Assembly (NCBI GenBank): GCA_046081705.1
Contig: JBJTWK010000021.1
Coordinates: forward strand, 1 to 64,000
Direction of reading: 5' to 3'
Origin: IMCC26256 sp046081705
Lineage (GTDB): Bacteria; Actinomycetota; Acidimicrobiia; IMCC26256
DNA length: 64,000 nucleotides
A model generated the notes under the pieces. It searched no databases. It was not told the origin of the DNA and worked only from the letters and a program-made list of their open reading frames with translations. The position numbers were made by a program, and so were the translations under genes. Below, piece after piece: positions 24,007-32,410 of the stretch. The first letter of the stretch is position 1. Every line of letters starts with the position of its first letter.

Positions 24007-26358
24007 ATGCGCTTCGGGGGAACGCGCCGGACGTCGTGGCGCCGGGGGCCGGTCGTCGCGCTCGTGGCGGTGATGGCCGCGGCACTCAGCGGGTGCCAGA
24101 TGTACCTCGTCGCGAACACCGACTCGGGGGCGCCCGACGGTCCGGTCGTGGTGGTGGCCCCCGCGGATCACTCCCAACTCGCCGCCGACTTCACGACGAT
24201 GCCGGTCGAGATCGATGCGTCCGGGGTGGACCCCGACGACCTGCGGGTGTACTTCGAGACCGGCTCCCAGACCGTGTTCGCCACGATCACGGGGCTCTTC
24301 GAGCGGTCCGGCGACACGTGGACCGCGGCGTTGCCCCGACAGATCTTCCTCCCCGGCGTGACCTACATCACAGCGGAGGTCGTGCCCGCAGACGCCGAGC
24401 GGATCACCCGGCGCGTCGCGGTCTCGTGGGAGCCGGCGATCGATGTGGCGGATGCGGGTCGGTGCGAGACGCTCGGTCAGGCCCGCTGCCTCCTCCCGTT
24501 CCCGAGCGACGCGTACACGGTGGAGGACCCGGCCACCGACACCGGCCGTCGCGTCGCCCTCGACGTCGCGTCGATGCCGGCGAACGTCGGCGGGACGCCG
24601 ATCGACCCGACCGAACTGAACCGCAACGACGGCTTCTCGCCGGGTGCGCTCATCATGGCGGAGGTCCCGGGCCTCGACCTCACCCGCACCGATGAGCCCC
24701 GGATCGACGACCTGGGTCGCGCGCTGCGGCCGGACTCGCCCGTCATGGTCATCGATGCGGACACCCGTGAGCGGATCCCGGTGTTCGCAGAGATCGACCA
24801 GGCGAGAATCACGGCTACGACGACGCCGCTGCTCCTGGTGCGCCCGGTGCGCAACCTCGAGGAGGGCCATCGCTACGTCGTCGGGCTCCGCAACCTGCGC
24901 CGTTCCGACGGCTCGCTCATCGAACCCGACCGGGCCTTCCGGGTGTACCGGGACAACATTCCCACCTTCATCCCCGAGGTCGAGGCCCGGCGGCCCGCGA
25001 TGTTCCAGAACCTGACGGTGCTCGCCGAGGCGGGCATGGTCCTCGAGGACATCCACCTCGCGTGGGACTTCACGGTGGCGAGCCGGCGCAGCCTCACCGA
25101 GCGATCGCTGTCGATCCGCGACCAGACCTTCGACGCGCTCGGGGCGACCGGTACCCCGGACTTCACGATCGACGCCGTGGTGGAGGCCCCGAACGCCGAC
25201 ACCCTCCGCCGCATCCGCGGCCACTTCACCGCGCCGAACTTCCTCACCGGCGACGGGAGCCCGGGCAACGCGTTCCACTACGACGACCCGACGGACCCCG
25301 ACGCGCTGCCCGCCCCTATCGGGACGTACGAGGCGAACTTCATCTGCAACATCCCGCGCGCCGCGGTCGGGTCGGACGGCACGGCCGTTCCGGGGCGGAG
25401 CCTCATCTACGGGCACGGTCTGCTCAGTGACGCGAGCGAGGTGAACGGGTTCGCCGGGCTCGGGAACCGGTACAACTACACGATGTGCGCCACCGACTGG
25501 ATCGGGATGGCGACCGAGGACCTCCCGAACGTCATTGCCGTCCTCGGTGATCTGTCGGGCTTCGACACGATGGCCGACCGGATGCAGCAGGGCATCCTCA
25601 ACTTCCAGATCCTCGGTCGGCTCCTCAACAGCGTGGAGGGGTTCGCGACCGACCCGGCGTTCCGGGTCGGCAGTGACGACCGGGCCGCGTTCCGGCCCGA
25701 CTCCCTCGTGTTCAACGGCAACAGCCAGGGCGGCATCATGGGCGGTGCCCTCACCGCGCTCTCGAACGAGTTCGAGCGGGCGGTCCTCGGGGTCCCCGGC
25801 ACGAACTACTCGACCCTGCTCTCACGGAGCATCAACTACGACCCGTTCTCGGCGATCAACAGCGTCGCCTACCCCGATCCGTTCGACCAGACGTTCGGGC
25901 AGGCGCTCATCCAGATGCTCTGGGACCGGGGCGAGAGCAACGGCTACGCGCACCACGTCACCGAGGACCCGCTGCCTGGTACCCGTTCGCACAAGGTCCT
26001 GCTCATCGAGGCCTTCGGCGACCACCAGGTCACGAACATCGCGACCGAGAACCAGGCCCGCACCTACGGCGTCGCCACGCCGATGCCGAACCTCACGCCC
26101 GGCCGGTCCTGGGACACGACCCCGATGTGGGGCATCGAGCGCATCACGTCCTTCCCGCACACCGGCTCGGCCCTCATCGAGTGGGACTTCCCGTACGCCA
26201 CCGGCGCGCCGCCCATCGTGAACCTGCCGAACCGTGTCGGGAAAGATCCCCACGGGCTCGGAGCTCGCGAGCCGCGGCTCGGCATCCAGGTCGCGTACTT
26301 CTTCGAGGGCCTCGTGGTCGACGTGTGCCGTGGGCCCTGCGTCAGCGACGTCCGCTGA
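24007..26358 (+). CDS. Secreted lipoprotein, putative alpha/beta-hydrolase esterase
   Basis: A 783-residue exported protein. The N-terminus has a basic stretch, a hydrophobic core and the lipobox AALSGC (C30), so it should be a membrane-anchored lipoprotein. A beta-rich, Ig-like region follows (about 40-140), and a long domain ends in an alpha/beta-hydrolase-like part. That part has a nucleophile elbow GNSQGG (S573) and a YGHGLLSD segment upstream resembling an oxyanion strand. It resembles large bacterial lipases/esterases with an N-terminal extension. The ATG at 24007 is preceded by a purine-rich GGGGGACGGGACGG stretch. A TAGCCT box lies at 23951-23956. The substrate is unknown. Confidence 0.75.
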   Translation: MRFGGTRRTSWRRGPVVALVAVMAAALSGCQMYLVANTDSGAPDGPVVVVAPADHSQLAADFTTMPVEIDASGVDPDDLRVYFETGSQTVFATITGLFERSGDTWTAALPRQIFLPGVTYITAEVVPADAERITRRVAVSWEPAIDVADAGRCETLGQARCLLPFPSDAYTVEDPATDTGRRVALDVASMPANVGGTPIDPTELNRNDGFSPGALIMAEVPGLDLTRTDEPRIDDLGRALRPDSPVMVIDADTRERIPVFAEIDQARITATTTPLLLVRPVRNLEEGHRYVVGLRNLRRSDGSLIEPDRAFRVYRDNIPTFIPEVEARRPAMFQNLTVLAEAGMVLEDIHLAWDFTVASRRSLTERSLSIRDQTFDALGATGTPDFTIDAVVEAPNADTLRRIRGHFTAPNFLTGDGSPGNAFHYDDPTDPDALPAPIGTYEANFICNIPRAAVGSDGTAVPGRSLIYGHGLLSDASEVNGFAGLGNRYNYTMCATDWIGMATEDLPNVIAVLGDLSGFDTMADRMQQGILNFQILGRLLNSVEGFATDPAFRVGSDDRAAFRPDSLVFNGNSQGGIMGGALTALSNEFERAVLGVPGTNYSTLLSRSINYDPFSAINSVAYPDPFDQTFGQALIQMLWDRGESNGYAHHVTEDPLPGTRSHKVLLIEAFGDHQVTNIATENQARTYGVATPMPNLTPGRSWDTTPMWGIERITSFPHTGSALIEWDFPYATGAPPIVNLPNRVGKDPHGLGAREPRLGIQVAYFFEGLVVDVCRGPCVSDVR

Positions 26359-26379
26359 CGACGCGGGGTCGGGGACCGG

Positions 26380-27111
26380 TCAGGCCCGCGCCCACAGGTC
26401 GGTGAGCGCGGCGGCGACCTCGTCGACGCGGGACCACGGCCACCAGTGGGCGCAGCCGTCGAGGACGGCGAGCGTCGCACCGGTCCGGTCGGCGACCCGT
26501 GCCCCGAACTCCGGGGGCGCGTAGGTGTCGGCCCCACCCCAGAGCACGAGCGTCGGGCAGCCGACCGGGGCGTCGAGTTGCGGCCAGACCGATCCGGGGT
26601 CGACCGCCGAGCGGTAGAGCCCGAGGATCGCGTCGCACATGCGACGGTCCCAGGCCCGGGCCTGCTCGGCCGCGAGGTCCGGGTCGGCCCCGCCGGCCTC
26701 GAGGATGCCCGCCCGATCCGCCTCGGGGAGGGCGAGGATGCCGTCCATCACCGCCTCGCCGACCTCCGGCGTCTGCCAGGCCTGCGCCGTGTCGTGCCAG
26801 ACGTAGGCATCGTCGAGCGGCCCGCTGCCGAACGCGAGCGTCCGCAAAAGATCCGGTCGGAGCGACGCGACCCGCTGGGCCAGGAGCGCGCCCCAGTCGT
26901 GTCCGACGAGATCGACCGGTGCGCCGACGGCCTCGATCGTCGCGATGAGCCACTCGGTGTACGCGTCGCGCGTCCCCGTGAACCCGGCGGGTGGATCGAC
27001 GCCGAACCCCGGGAGTGCGGGGGTCAGGACCTCGCGGTCGGTGAGGCGCGCGACGAGCGGGGCCCACAGCGCGGGGGTGTCGGGGACTCCGTGGACGCAC
27101 ACGACCGTCAT
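26380..27111 (-). CDS. Alpha/beta hydrolase, epoxide hydrolase/dehalogenase-like
   Basis: A 243-residue cytosolic alpha/beta hydrolase. The oxyanion motif is HGVPD (residues 7-11) and the nucleophile elbow is GHDWG with Asp (D72) in place of Ser. An Asp nucleophile marks the epoxide hydrolase/haloalkane dehalogenase branch. The acid is probably in the WGGADTYAPP region and the His in DGCAHWWPW. I chose ATG 27111, where the first beta strand begins; a GTG 27 nt upstream is possible. It converges with the lipoprotein esterase gene. The substrate cannot be told. Confidence 0.85.
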   Translation of the reverse strand: MTVVCVHGVPDTPALWAPLVARLTDREVLTPALPGFGVDPPAGFTGTRDAYTEWLIATIEAVGAPVDLVGHDWGALLAQRVASLRPDLLRTLAFGSGPLDDAYVWHDTAQAWQTPEVGEAVMDGILALPEADRAGILEAGGADPDLAAEQARAWDRRMCDAILGLYRSAVDPGSVWPQLDAPVGCPTLVLWGGADTYAPPEFGARVADRTGATLAVLDGCAHWWPWSRVDEVAAALTDLWARA

Positions 27112-27257
27112 GGACGGATCATCGCACGGTGATCGCACCGGACGCGGTCCGCGTCGGCGGCGCGGAATGCCGCGTCCCGCGCGGTCGCGTGCGCGATGCT
27201 GACCCGCGCCGAAGCCGGTGAGGAGTGCACCGGCGAGGATGAGAAGGACTTCCCCAC

Positions 27258-27407
27258 ATGGCGAAGCGGATCGTTCGGACCGCCCCCATGGCCACGCACC
27301 CGAAGGACCGCGCGCTGTTCGAGCGCATCGACGCGGTCCTCGCCGAGTACGAGGCCCAGCTCAGGCCGCCGCAAGCGCCTCGACGACGAAGTCGACGCAC
27401 GCAGTGA
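27258..27407 (+). CDS. Small hypothetical protein
   Basis: A 49-residue ORF starting MAKRIVRTAPMATH with a predicted helix (DRALFERIDAVLAEYEAQL) and a basic C-terminus. An AAGGA site lies 9 nt before the ATG. The last 47 nt overlap, in antisense, the 3' end of serC. The first two thirds use GC-rich third positions like the neighbours; the last third (CAA, CCT, CGA) does not, perhaps because the serC strand constrains it. I do not recognise the protein. It could be spurious. Confidence 0.4.
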   Translation: MAKRIVRTAPMATHPKDRALFERIDAVLAEYEAQLRPPQAPRRRSRRTQ

Positions 27408-28494
27408 GCGCGGCGATGTCCTCGGGGTCGATGCCGGGGAACATCGCGACGCGGAGCTGGTTGCGGCCCAACTTCCGGTAGGGCTCGGTGTCGAGGATGC
27501 CGTTGGTCCGGAGCACGGCGGCGATCGCGGCGGCGTCCACCGACGCCGCGAAGTCGATCGTGCCGGTGACCGGGCTGCGCACGCCGGGGTCGGCCACGTA
27601 GGGCGATGCGTACTCGCTCGCCTCGGCCCACCCGTAGAGGATCGCCGCGGAGCGGTCGCTGCGGGACGCGGCCCACTCGAGACCGCCCTCGGCGAGCATC
27701 CACTCCACCTGCTCGGCGAGCAGGAACAACGTGGCGAGCGCGGGCGTGTTGTAGGTCTGGTCCGCCCGCGAGTTCTCGAGCGCGAGGGGCAGGCTGAGGC
27801 TCGGCGGCATCCAGCGGCCGGAGGCCCCGATCCGCTCGATGCGCCGGATCGCCCGCGGCGACACGGCCGCGACCCACAGGCCGCCGTCGCCCCCGAAGCA
27901 CTTCTGCGGGGCGAAGTAGTAGACGTCGGTCGCCGCCGCGTCGAACCGAACCCCGCCCGCCGCGGAGGTCGCGTCCACGAGGACGAGCGCGTCGTCGTCG
28001 GGCCGCACGACGGGGAGGGCGACCCCGGTCGAGGTCTCGTTGTGCGGGTAGGCGTGGGTGTCGACGCCGGCCACGGGCGTGAGCCGCGGCGGGGTCGAGC
28101 CGGGCGCGCACTCGACGACGACCGGGTCCTCGAGGTGCGGCGCGGCTGTCGTGACCTGGGCGAACTTCGAGGAGAACTCGCCGACCACGAGGTGCTGGAC
28201 CCGACGCTCGACGAGTCCGAACGCGGCGGCGTCCCAGAACAGGGTCGACCCGCCGTTCGCGAGCAGCACCTCGTATCCGTCGGGGAGCGAGAACAGTTCG
28301 GTGAGCCCCTGCCGCACGCGACCGACGACGGACTTCACGGTCGGCTGCCGGTGACTCGTGCCCATGAACCCGGGGGCGGCGGCGGCGAGGGCGTCGATGC
28401 CGGCCTGCCGGACCTTCGAGGGCCCCGATCCGAAGCGCCCGTCGCGGGGCAGCAGGTCGGCGGGGATGCGGATCGTGGTGGGGACGGTGCTCAC
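27361..28494 (-). CDS. serC: Phosphoserine aminotransferase
   Basis: It converts 3-phosphohydroxypyruvate to phosphoserine in serine synthesis (PLP, glutamate donor). The 377-residue protein matches the actinobacterial SerC form: FGSGPSKVR at the start, MGTSHRQPTVK, LANGGSTLFWDAAAFGL, the PLP lysine in FAPQKCFGGDGGLW, and the C-terminal LRVAMFPGIDPEDIAALT. I chose GTG 28494 because a minus-strand TAGGCT box ends exactly 7 nt upstream; a slightly longer reading runs through that box. It lies downstream of the WS/DGAT gene. Confidence 0.95.
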   Translation of the reverse strand: MSTVPTTIRIPADLLPRDGRFGSGPSKVRQAGIDALAAAAPGFMGTSHRQPTVKSVVGRVRQGLTELFSLPDGYEVLLANGGSTLFWDAAAFGLVERRVQHLVVGEFSSKFAQVTTAAPHLEDPVVVECAPGSTPPRLTPVAGVDTHAYPHNETSTGVALPVVRPDDDALVLVDATSAAGGVRFDAAATDVYYFAPQKCFGGDGGLWVAAVSPRAIRRIERIGASGRWMPPSLSLPLALENSRADQTYNTPALATLFLLAEQVEWMLAEGGLEWAASRSDRSAAILYGWAEASEYASPYVADPGVRSPVTGTIDFAASVDAAAIAAVLRTNGILDTEPYRKLGRNQLRVAMFPGIDPEDIAALTACVDFVVEALAAA

Positions 28495-28501
28495 CCGGGC
28501 G

Positions 28502-28507
28502 AGCCTA
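28502..28507 (-). promoter_or_regulatory. -10 box of serC (leaderless)
   Basis: TAGGCT on the minus strand ends 7 nt before the serC GTG at 28494. No ribosome-binding site is present. Confidence 0.5.
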
Positions 28508-28542
28508 CGCAACCCCCGCGGCCGGGTCCGGGTCGAACCGGC

Positions 28543-29931
28543 TCAGCCGAGCGCAAGGACCTCGTCGAAGCCCTCGCGCAGTGATCGCAGCAGCGGCTCG
28601 ATGTCCGGGACGGCGACTGCGTCGACGTTCACGCCGATGCAGGCGGTCCCGCAGTGCGAGAGCAGGGTGATGTTCACGGCCGCGCCGGACAGCGGGCCGA
28701 ACGCGTACATGCGCTCGAGTTCCGCCCCCGCCGCGTAGAGGGGGATCGGCGCGCCCGGCACGTTGCTCGTGACGAAGTCGGCACCCTTGAGCATCGATCC
28801 GAACAGCGCGGTCGATACGGTGGTGGGGAGCTGGTTGAGCACGCCGGCGAGGGCGTCCGTGAGGGCGATGGCGGGCTCGCCCTGGATCCAGCGGCTGAGC
28901 CGGCCGACCTCGGCGATCCGGTCGGCCGGGTCGTCGATGCCCAGGGGGACCAGGAACCGGGCCGGCGTGAAGTGGTTGCCGCCGAGCGCGGCGCCCTCGG
29001 AGCGCACGTTGATCGGCATGACCATGCGGAGGTGCTCGCACTCGGCGCCGTGGAATGCGTGGTAGCGCATGAGCCCACCGAGCACCGCGGCGACGAAGGC
29101 GTCGTTGAGGGACCCGCCGACCGCCTTCGCCGCCCGCTTGAGGTCGTCCATCGGGACCTCGACCGTGCCGAGGGACCGAGCGAGCGTGCGCGCCTGCATG
29201 ATCGGGGAGTGTGGGGTGGTGGCCGGCTCGAGGAAGCGCACGACGCTCCCGGCGGCCCGGCCCGCATCGCCGGCGGCCCGGGCTGGGTCGGCGAGGACCG
29301 ACCGACCGGCGTCCCGGATCGTGCCGATCGATCGGCGGGCGATGCCGAGCGCCCGGCGACGGCGGTGGGTGAGTGATCGGGTGATGAGGTCGACCGACCC
29401 GAACGCGTCGAGCTCGACCTCCTCCTCGGGCGGGGCGACGGGCTGGCCGTCGCGATCGAAGTCGAACAGCATCATGAGCAGCTTCATGCCGCCGACGCCG
29501 TCGGTGAGCGAGTGGTGGACCTTGAGCACCATGGCGGCGCGTCCGCCCTCGAGTCCCTCGACGACGGTGTACTGCCAGAGCGGGCGGGCCCGGTCGAAGC
29601 CGGCCATTGCGGCGTTGCGGGCGATGTCGAGCACGGAGTCGATGGTGCCGTCGCACGAGGCGATGCGGTGCATGTGGAAGCCGATGTCGAAGTGCGGATC
29701 GGCCGACCAGATCGGCGGACCGACCCGGAGCATCGGCGTCGCGACGCGCTGGCGCAGGCGCGGGATCACGCGGGTGCCCGCCTCGACCCGCTCGACGAGC
29801 GCCCCCCAGTCGGGGGCGCGGTCGAGGAGCAGGACGGTGACGATCGTGGAGCGGAGCAGGGGGTCCTTCTCGATGTTCCACATGAGCGCGTCGGCGTCGC
29901 TCATGTGGATCTCGAAGCGTTCCTCCGTCAT
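28543..29931 (-). CDS. Wax ester synthase / diacylglycerol acyltransferase (WS/DGAT)
   Basis: A 462-residue acyl-CoA-dependent O-acyltransferase that makes triacylglycerol or wax esters at the membrane. The catalytic HHxxxDG motif is intact (HHSLTDG, H139-H140, D144-G145). Other family blocks are present: PLWQ before it, and MPINVRSEG, NHFTPARFLVPL and SNVPGAPIPLYAAGAELERMYAFGPL in the C-terminal half. The ATG at 29931 has AGGAGG 6 nt upstream and a TAGCCT box about 23 nt upstream. It suggests storage-lipid formation. It may act on CoA esters linked to the neighbouring crotonase, but that link is only positional. Confidence 0.92.
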   Translation of the reverse strand: MTEERFEIHMSDADALMWNIEKDPLLRSTIVTVLLLDRAPDWGALVERVEAGTRVIPRLRQRVATPMLRVGPPIWSADPHFDIGFHMHRIASCDGTIDSVLDIARNAAMAGFDRARPLWQYTVVEGLEGGRAAMVLKVHHSLTDGVGGMKLLMMLFDFDRDGQPVAPPEEEVELDAFGSVDLITRSLTHRRRRALGIARRSIGTIRDAGRSVLADPARAAGDAGRAAGSVVRFLEPATTPHSPIMQARTLARSLGTVEVPMDDLKRAAKAVGGSLNDAFVAAVLGGLMRYHAFHGAECEHLRMVMPINVRSEGAALGGNHFTPARFLVPLGIDDPADRIAEVGRLSRWIQGEPAIALTDALAGVLNQLPTTVSTALFGSMLKGADFVTSNVPGAPIPLYAAGAELERMYAFGPLSGAAVNITLLSHCGTACIGVNVDAVAVPDIEPLLRSLREGFDEVLALG

Positions 29932-29991
29932 GCGCGGCCTCCTGTACCGACCGCAGGCTATCCGTCGGGTGGCCGATCGCTCCGGGCCGGA

Positions 29992-30765
29992 TCAGCCCTG
30001 CTGGTGTCGGCCCCGGTCGACCACGCCGGCCCGGCGGCGTTCGACCTCGCCCGGGTCGAACCGCCAGCCCTTGAAGGTCCGCAGTTCGTTGGCGACCGCC
30101 TCGGCCCCGGAGAGCCTGGCGTTCTCGTCGTAGAGCCGTTTGAGCGCCCGCACCGCGGCCTGGTCGTTGCCCGCGATGTCGGCCGCGATGCGGTGGGCGG
30201 TCGGGAGCAGGTCCTCGTGCGGGACGACGTGATTCACCAGACCTGCGCCCATTGCGTCGTGCGCGCCGAGGAAGTTGCCGGTGAGGCTCATCTCCTTCGC
30301 CCGGCGGTACCCGATCGCCTCGGGGAGGAACGTGCTCATGCCGCCGGCGGGGAGGAGGCCGACGCGTGCGTGCGTGTCGGCGAAGGTCGCGCGCTCCGAC
30401 GCCACGAGCAGGTCACAGGCGAGCGCGAGTTCGAAGCCGCCGGTCACGCACGGTCCGTTGACGGCGCCGACCACCGGCTTCGTCATGCGCCAGAGCGCGG
30501 CGAACGGACTCAGCGTGATCGCGTCGGCACCCCCGCGGAGGTTCGAACCGGTGCTGCCGAGTTCCCGGAGGTCGAGCCCGGCGCAGAACGCGGGGTCCGA
30601 GCCGGTGAGGACGACGACATCCGTGGCGTCGTCGGCCTCGGCCTCGGTGAGGGTCCGGGCGAGATCGGCCATGAGCGCGCTGTTGAGCGCGTTGCGGGCC
30701 TCGGGCCGGTGCAGCGTCAGGGTCGTGACGCGCCCGGCGGTGGCGACGAGGACGAGATCGGTCAT
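29992..30765 (-). CDS. Enoyl-CoA hydratase/isomerase family protein
   Basis: A 257-residue crotonase-fold protein. The two oxyanion-hole segments are seen as FCAGLDLREL and NGPCVTGGFELALACDLL. The first catalytic Glu of enoyl-CoA hydratase is kept (GGFELA). The second, normally in PExxLG, is Ala (HARVGLLPAGG), so the reaction may differ from simple hydration. The ATG at 30765 follows a minus-strand TACGGT box by 8 nt and looks leaderless. Its stop is about 60 nt ahead of the WS/DGAT gene. Confidence 0.88.
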   Translation of the reverse strand: MTDLVLVATAGRVTTLTLHRPEARNALNSALMADLARTLTEAEADDATDVVVLTGSDPAFCAGLDLRELGSTGSNLRGGADAITLSPFAALWRMTKPVVGAVNGPCVTGGFELALACDLLVASERATFADTHARVGLLPAGGMSTFLPEAIGYRRAKEMSLTGNFLGAHDAMGAGLVNHVVPHEDLLPTAHRIAADIAGNDQAAVRALKRLYDENARLSGAEAVANELRTFKGWRFDPGEVERRRAGVVDRGRHQQG

Positions 30766-30843
30766 GGTCCGCGACCGTAGCGGTCGCGCCGGGCCGAAGC
30801 GCCCGGGCGGGGGACGCCCGACGGGCGTGCGACCGCCGGACGG

Positions 30844-30930
30844 TCAGCGGCGGCCGACGAGGGGGCGCTTGCCGTGGTTGGCCTTGCTGCGGCGGGCGCG
30901 CAGCTTGCGCTTCTTCGACTTCTTGCTCAC
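30844..30930 (-). CDS. Ribosomal protein bL37-like peptide
   Basis: A 28-residue, extremely basic peptide: MSKKSKKRKLRARRSK followed by ANHGKRPLVGRR. The basic run followed by ANHGKRP matches what I recall of bL37, the ~24-residue 50S protein seen in mycobacterial ribosome structures. The GTG at 30930 has a good AGGAG site 8 nt upstream and a TGA at 30846-30844. It is too short for many gene finders. I am confident it is a real gene; the bL37 name rests on recalled motif similarity. Confidence 0.75.
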   Translation of the reverse strand: MSKKSKKRKLRARRSKANHGKRPLVGRR

Positions 30931-31038
30931 GACGTCGCTCCTCGGAGTGCGGGAGCGGAGAGCGTAGACCAGCCCGCGCGGCGGCGTCCCCTCGGACCCT
31001 GGACCGCGGATCCGGCGGGCCGACCCGGTGCCGGCCGA

Positions 31039-31044
31039 TACCCT
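31039..31044 (+). promoter_or_regulatory. -10 box of the YchF-like gene (leaderless)
   Basis: TACCCT ends exactly 7 nt before the ATG at 31052, with no ribosome-binding site. Confidence 0.5.
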
Positions 31045-31051
31045 CTGGCCG

Positions 31052-32071
31052 ATGGAGCACCTCGGCCTCGTGGGCCTCGCCGATTCCGGGCACGACCGTC
31101 TCTTCGCCGCCCTCACGGGCATGGAGGTGGGGGGTGCGGCCGAGCGCACGGTGGGGGTCGTCCGGCTCCCGGACGAACGCCTCGATCGACTCGCCGCCAT
31201 GTCGGAGTCCCAGAGGGTCGTGCCGGCGACCTTCGAGATCGCGTACGTCCCCGGGCTCGCTCCGGAGCCGGGGAAGGGGCTCGGCAGTCGGCTGCTCGGC
31301 ACCCTGCGCGACTGCGACGCCATCCTCTTCGTCCTGCGGGCCGACGGTGTCGACCCGGCCGACGACCTCGCCACGATCGAGTACGAACTCGTGCTCGCCG
31401 ACCTCGCCTCCGTCGAGGCGCGCCTCGGGAAGCAGCAGCGCCTGGCCAAGGGCGACAAGTCACTGCTGCCCGAGATCGCCGCGCTCGAACGGGCCCTCGC
31501 CGCGCTCGGCGACGGCACGCCCGTGTGGCGATCGGACCTCTCCGAGGACGAGCGGGCGCACCTCGCGCCGGTGTTCCTCCTCACGAACAAGCCGGTGCTC
31601 CTCGTCGTCGACGTGCCGCTCGACCGCATGGACGAGACCGCGACCATCGCCGACGGGCTCGGCGAGGGGGCCCTCGGCTGCTGCACCGAGATCGAGGGCG
31701 ATCCCGACGTCGTCGCGGCGCAGGGCGACGAGCGTGCCGCGCTGCTCGCCGATCTCGGCGTCGTGGAGAGCGTGGTGCCCCGGCTCGCGCGGGCCGCCTA
31801 CCTCATGCTCGGCCGGCGCACCTTCTTCACGACCGGCGACAAGGAGAGCCGGGCGTGGACCTTCCGGGCGGGCGCCCGCGCGCCCGAGTGCGCCGGGGTC
31901 ATCCACTCCGACCTCCAGCGCGGCTTCATCCGGGCCGAGGTCATCCACTGGGACGATCTCCTCGAGATCGGTGGGTGGCCGAAGGCCAAGGACGTCGGGA
32001 AGCTGCGGGTCGAGGGCAAGGAGTACGAGGTCGCCGATGGCGACGTCCTCGAGATCCGCTTCAACGTCTGA
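31052..32071 (+). CDS. YchF/Ola1-like protein with degenerate GTPase motifs
   Basis: A 339-residue homologue of the ribosome-associated NTPase YchF. The C-terminal half keeps the YchF TGS/DUF933 block almost intact: FFTTGDKESRAWTFRAG, GVIHSDLQRGFIRAEVI and KLRVEGKEYEVADGDVLEIRFNV. The N-terminal G domain keeps its frame but not its catalytic motifs. The P-loop reads GLADSGHDR (residues 8-16) where YchF has GLPNVGKST, so Lys and Ser are lost (H14, D15). The DxxG motif reads YVPG (65-68). I infer it cannot bind or hydrolyse nucleotide in the usual way and may be a regulatory or structural paralogue. It looks leaderless. Confidence 0.85.
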   Translation: MEHLGLVGLADSGHDRLFAALTGMEVGGAAERTVGVVRLPDERLDRLAAMSESQRVVPATFEIAYVPGLAPEPGKGLGSRLLGTLRDCDAILFVLRADGVDPADDLATIEYELVLADLASVEARLGKQQRLAKGDKSLLPEIAALERALAALGDGTPVWRSDLSEDERAHLAPVFLLTNKPVLLVVDVPLDRMDETATIADGLGEGALGCCTEIEGDPDVVAAQGDERAALLADLGVVESVVPRLARAAYLMLGRRTFFTTGDKESRAWTFRAGARAPECAGVIHSDLQRGFIRAEVIHWDDLLEIGGWPKAKDVGKLRVEGKEYEVADGDVLEIRFNV

Positions 32072-32083
32072 GGCGGCGGCGAC

Positions 32084-32410
32084 GTGTGGCTCGTCCGGGA
32101 CGGTTCGGTGCTCGCCAGCGCCGAGGTCGCGTCGGGTCGGCGGAGCCGGCGCCGGGGCCTGCTCGGGCGTTCCGGCATCGACGGCGCGCTCCTGCTGCGC
32201 CCGTGCCGACAGGTGCACACGATCGGCATGCGGTTCTCGATGGACGTCGCGTTCTGCGACCGTGACGGGCGGGTGCTCCGGGTGGCGACGCTGCGGCCGG
32301 GCCGGGTGAGCCGGCCCGTGCGGCGGGCCGCGTTCGCGATCGAGGCCGAGGCCGGTTCGTTCGGCCGCTGGGGCCTGGCCGTCGGCGACGTCGTCGAGGT
32401 GCGCGGGTGA
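32084..32410 (+). CDS. DUF192 family protein
   Basis: A 108-residue protein of the DUF192 family: SRRRGLLGRSGIDGALLLRPCRQVHTIGMRFSMDVAFCDRDGRVL is the family core. Relatives are often exported with a signal peptide, but this one has none and is probably cytosolic. The function is unknown. The GTG at 32084 is 12 nt after the YchF-like stop, and the stop overlaps the rsmI start (GTGA), so the three genes probably form one unit. Confidence 0.85.
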   Translation: MWLVRDGSVLASAEVASGRRSRRRGLLGRSGIDGALLLRPCRQVHTIGMRFSMDVAFCDRDGRVLRVATLRPGRVSRPVRRAAFAIEAEAGSFGRWGLAVGDVVEVRG

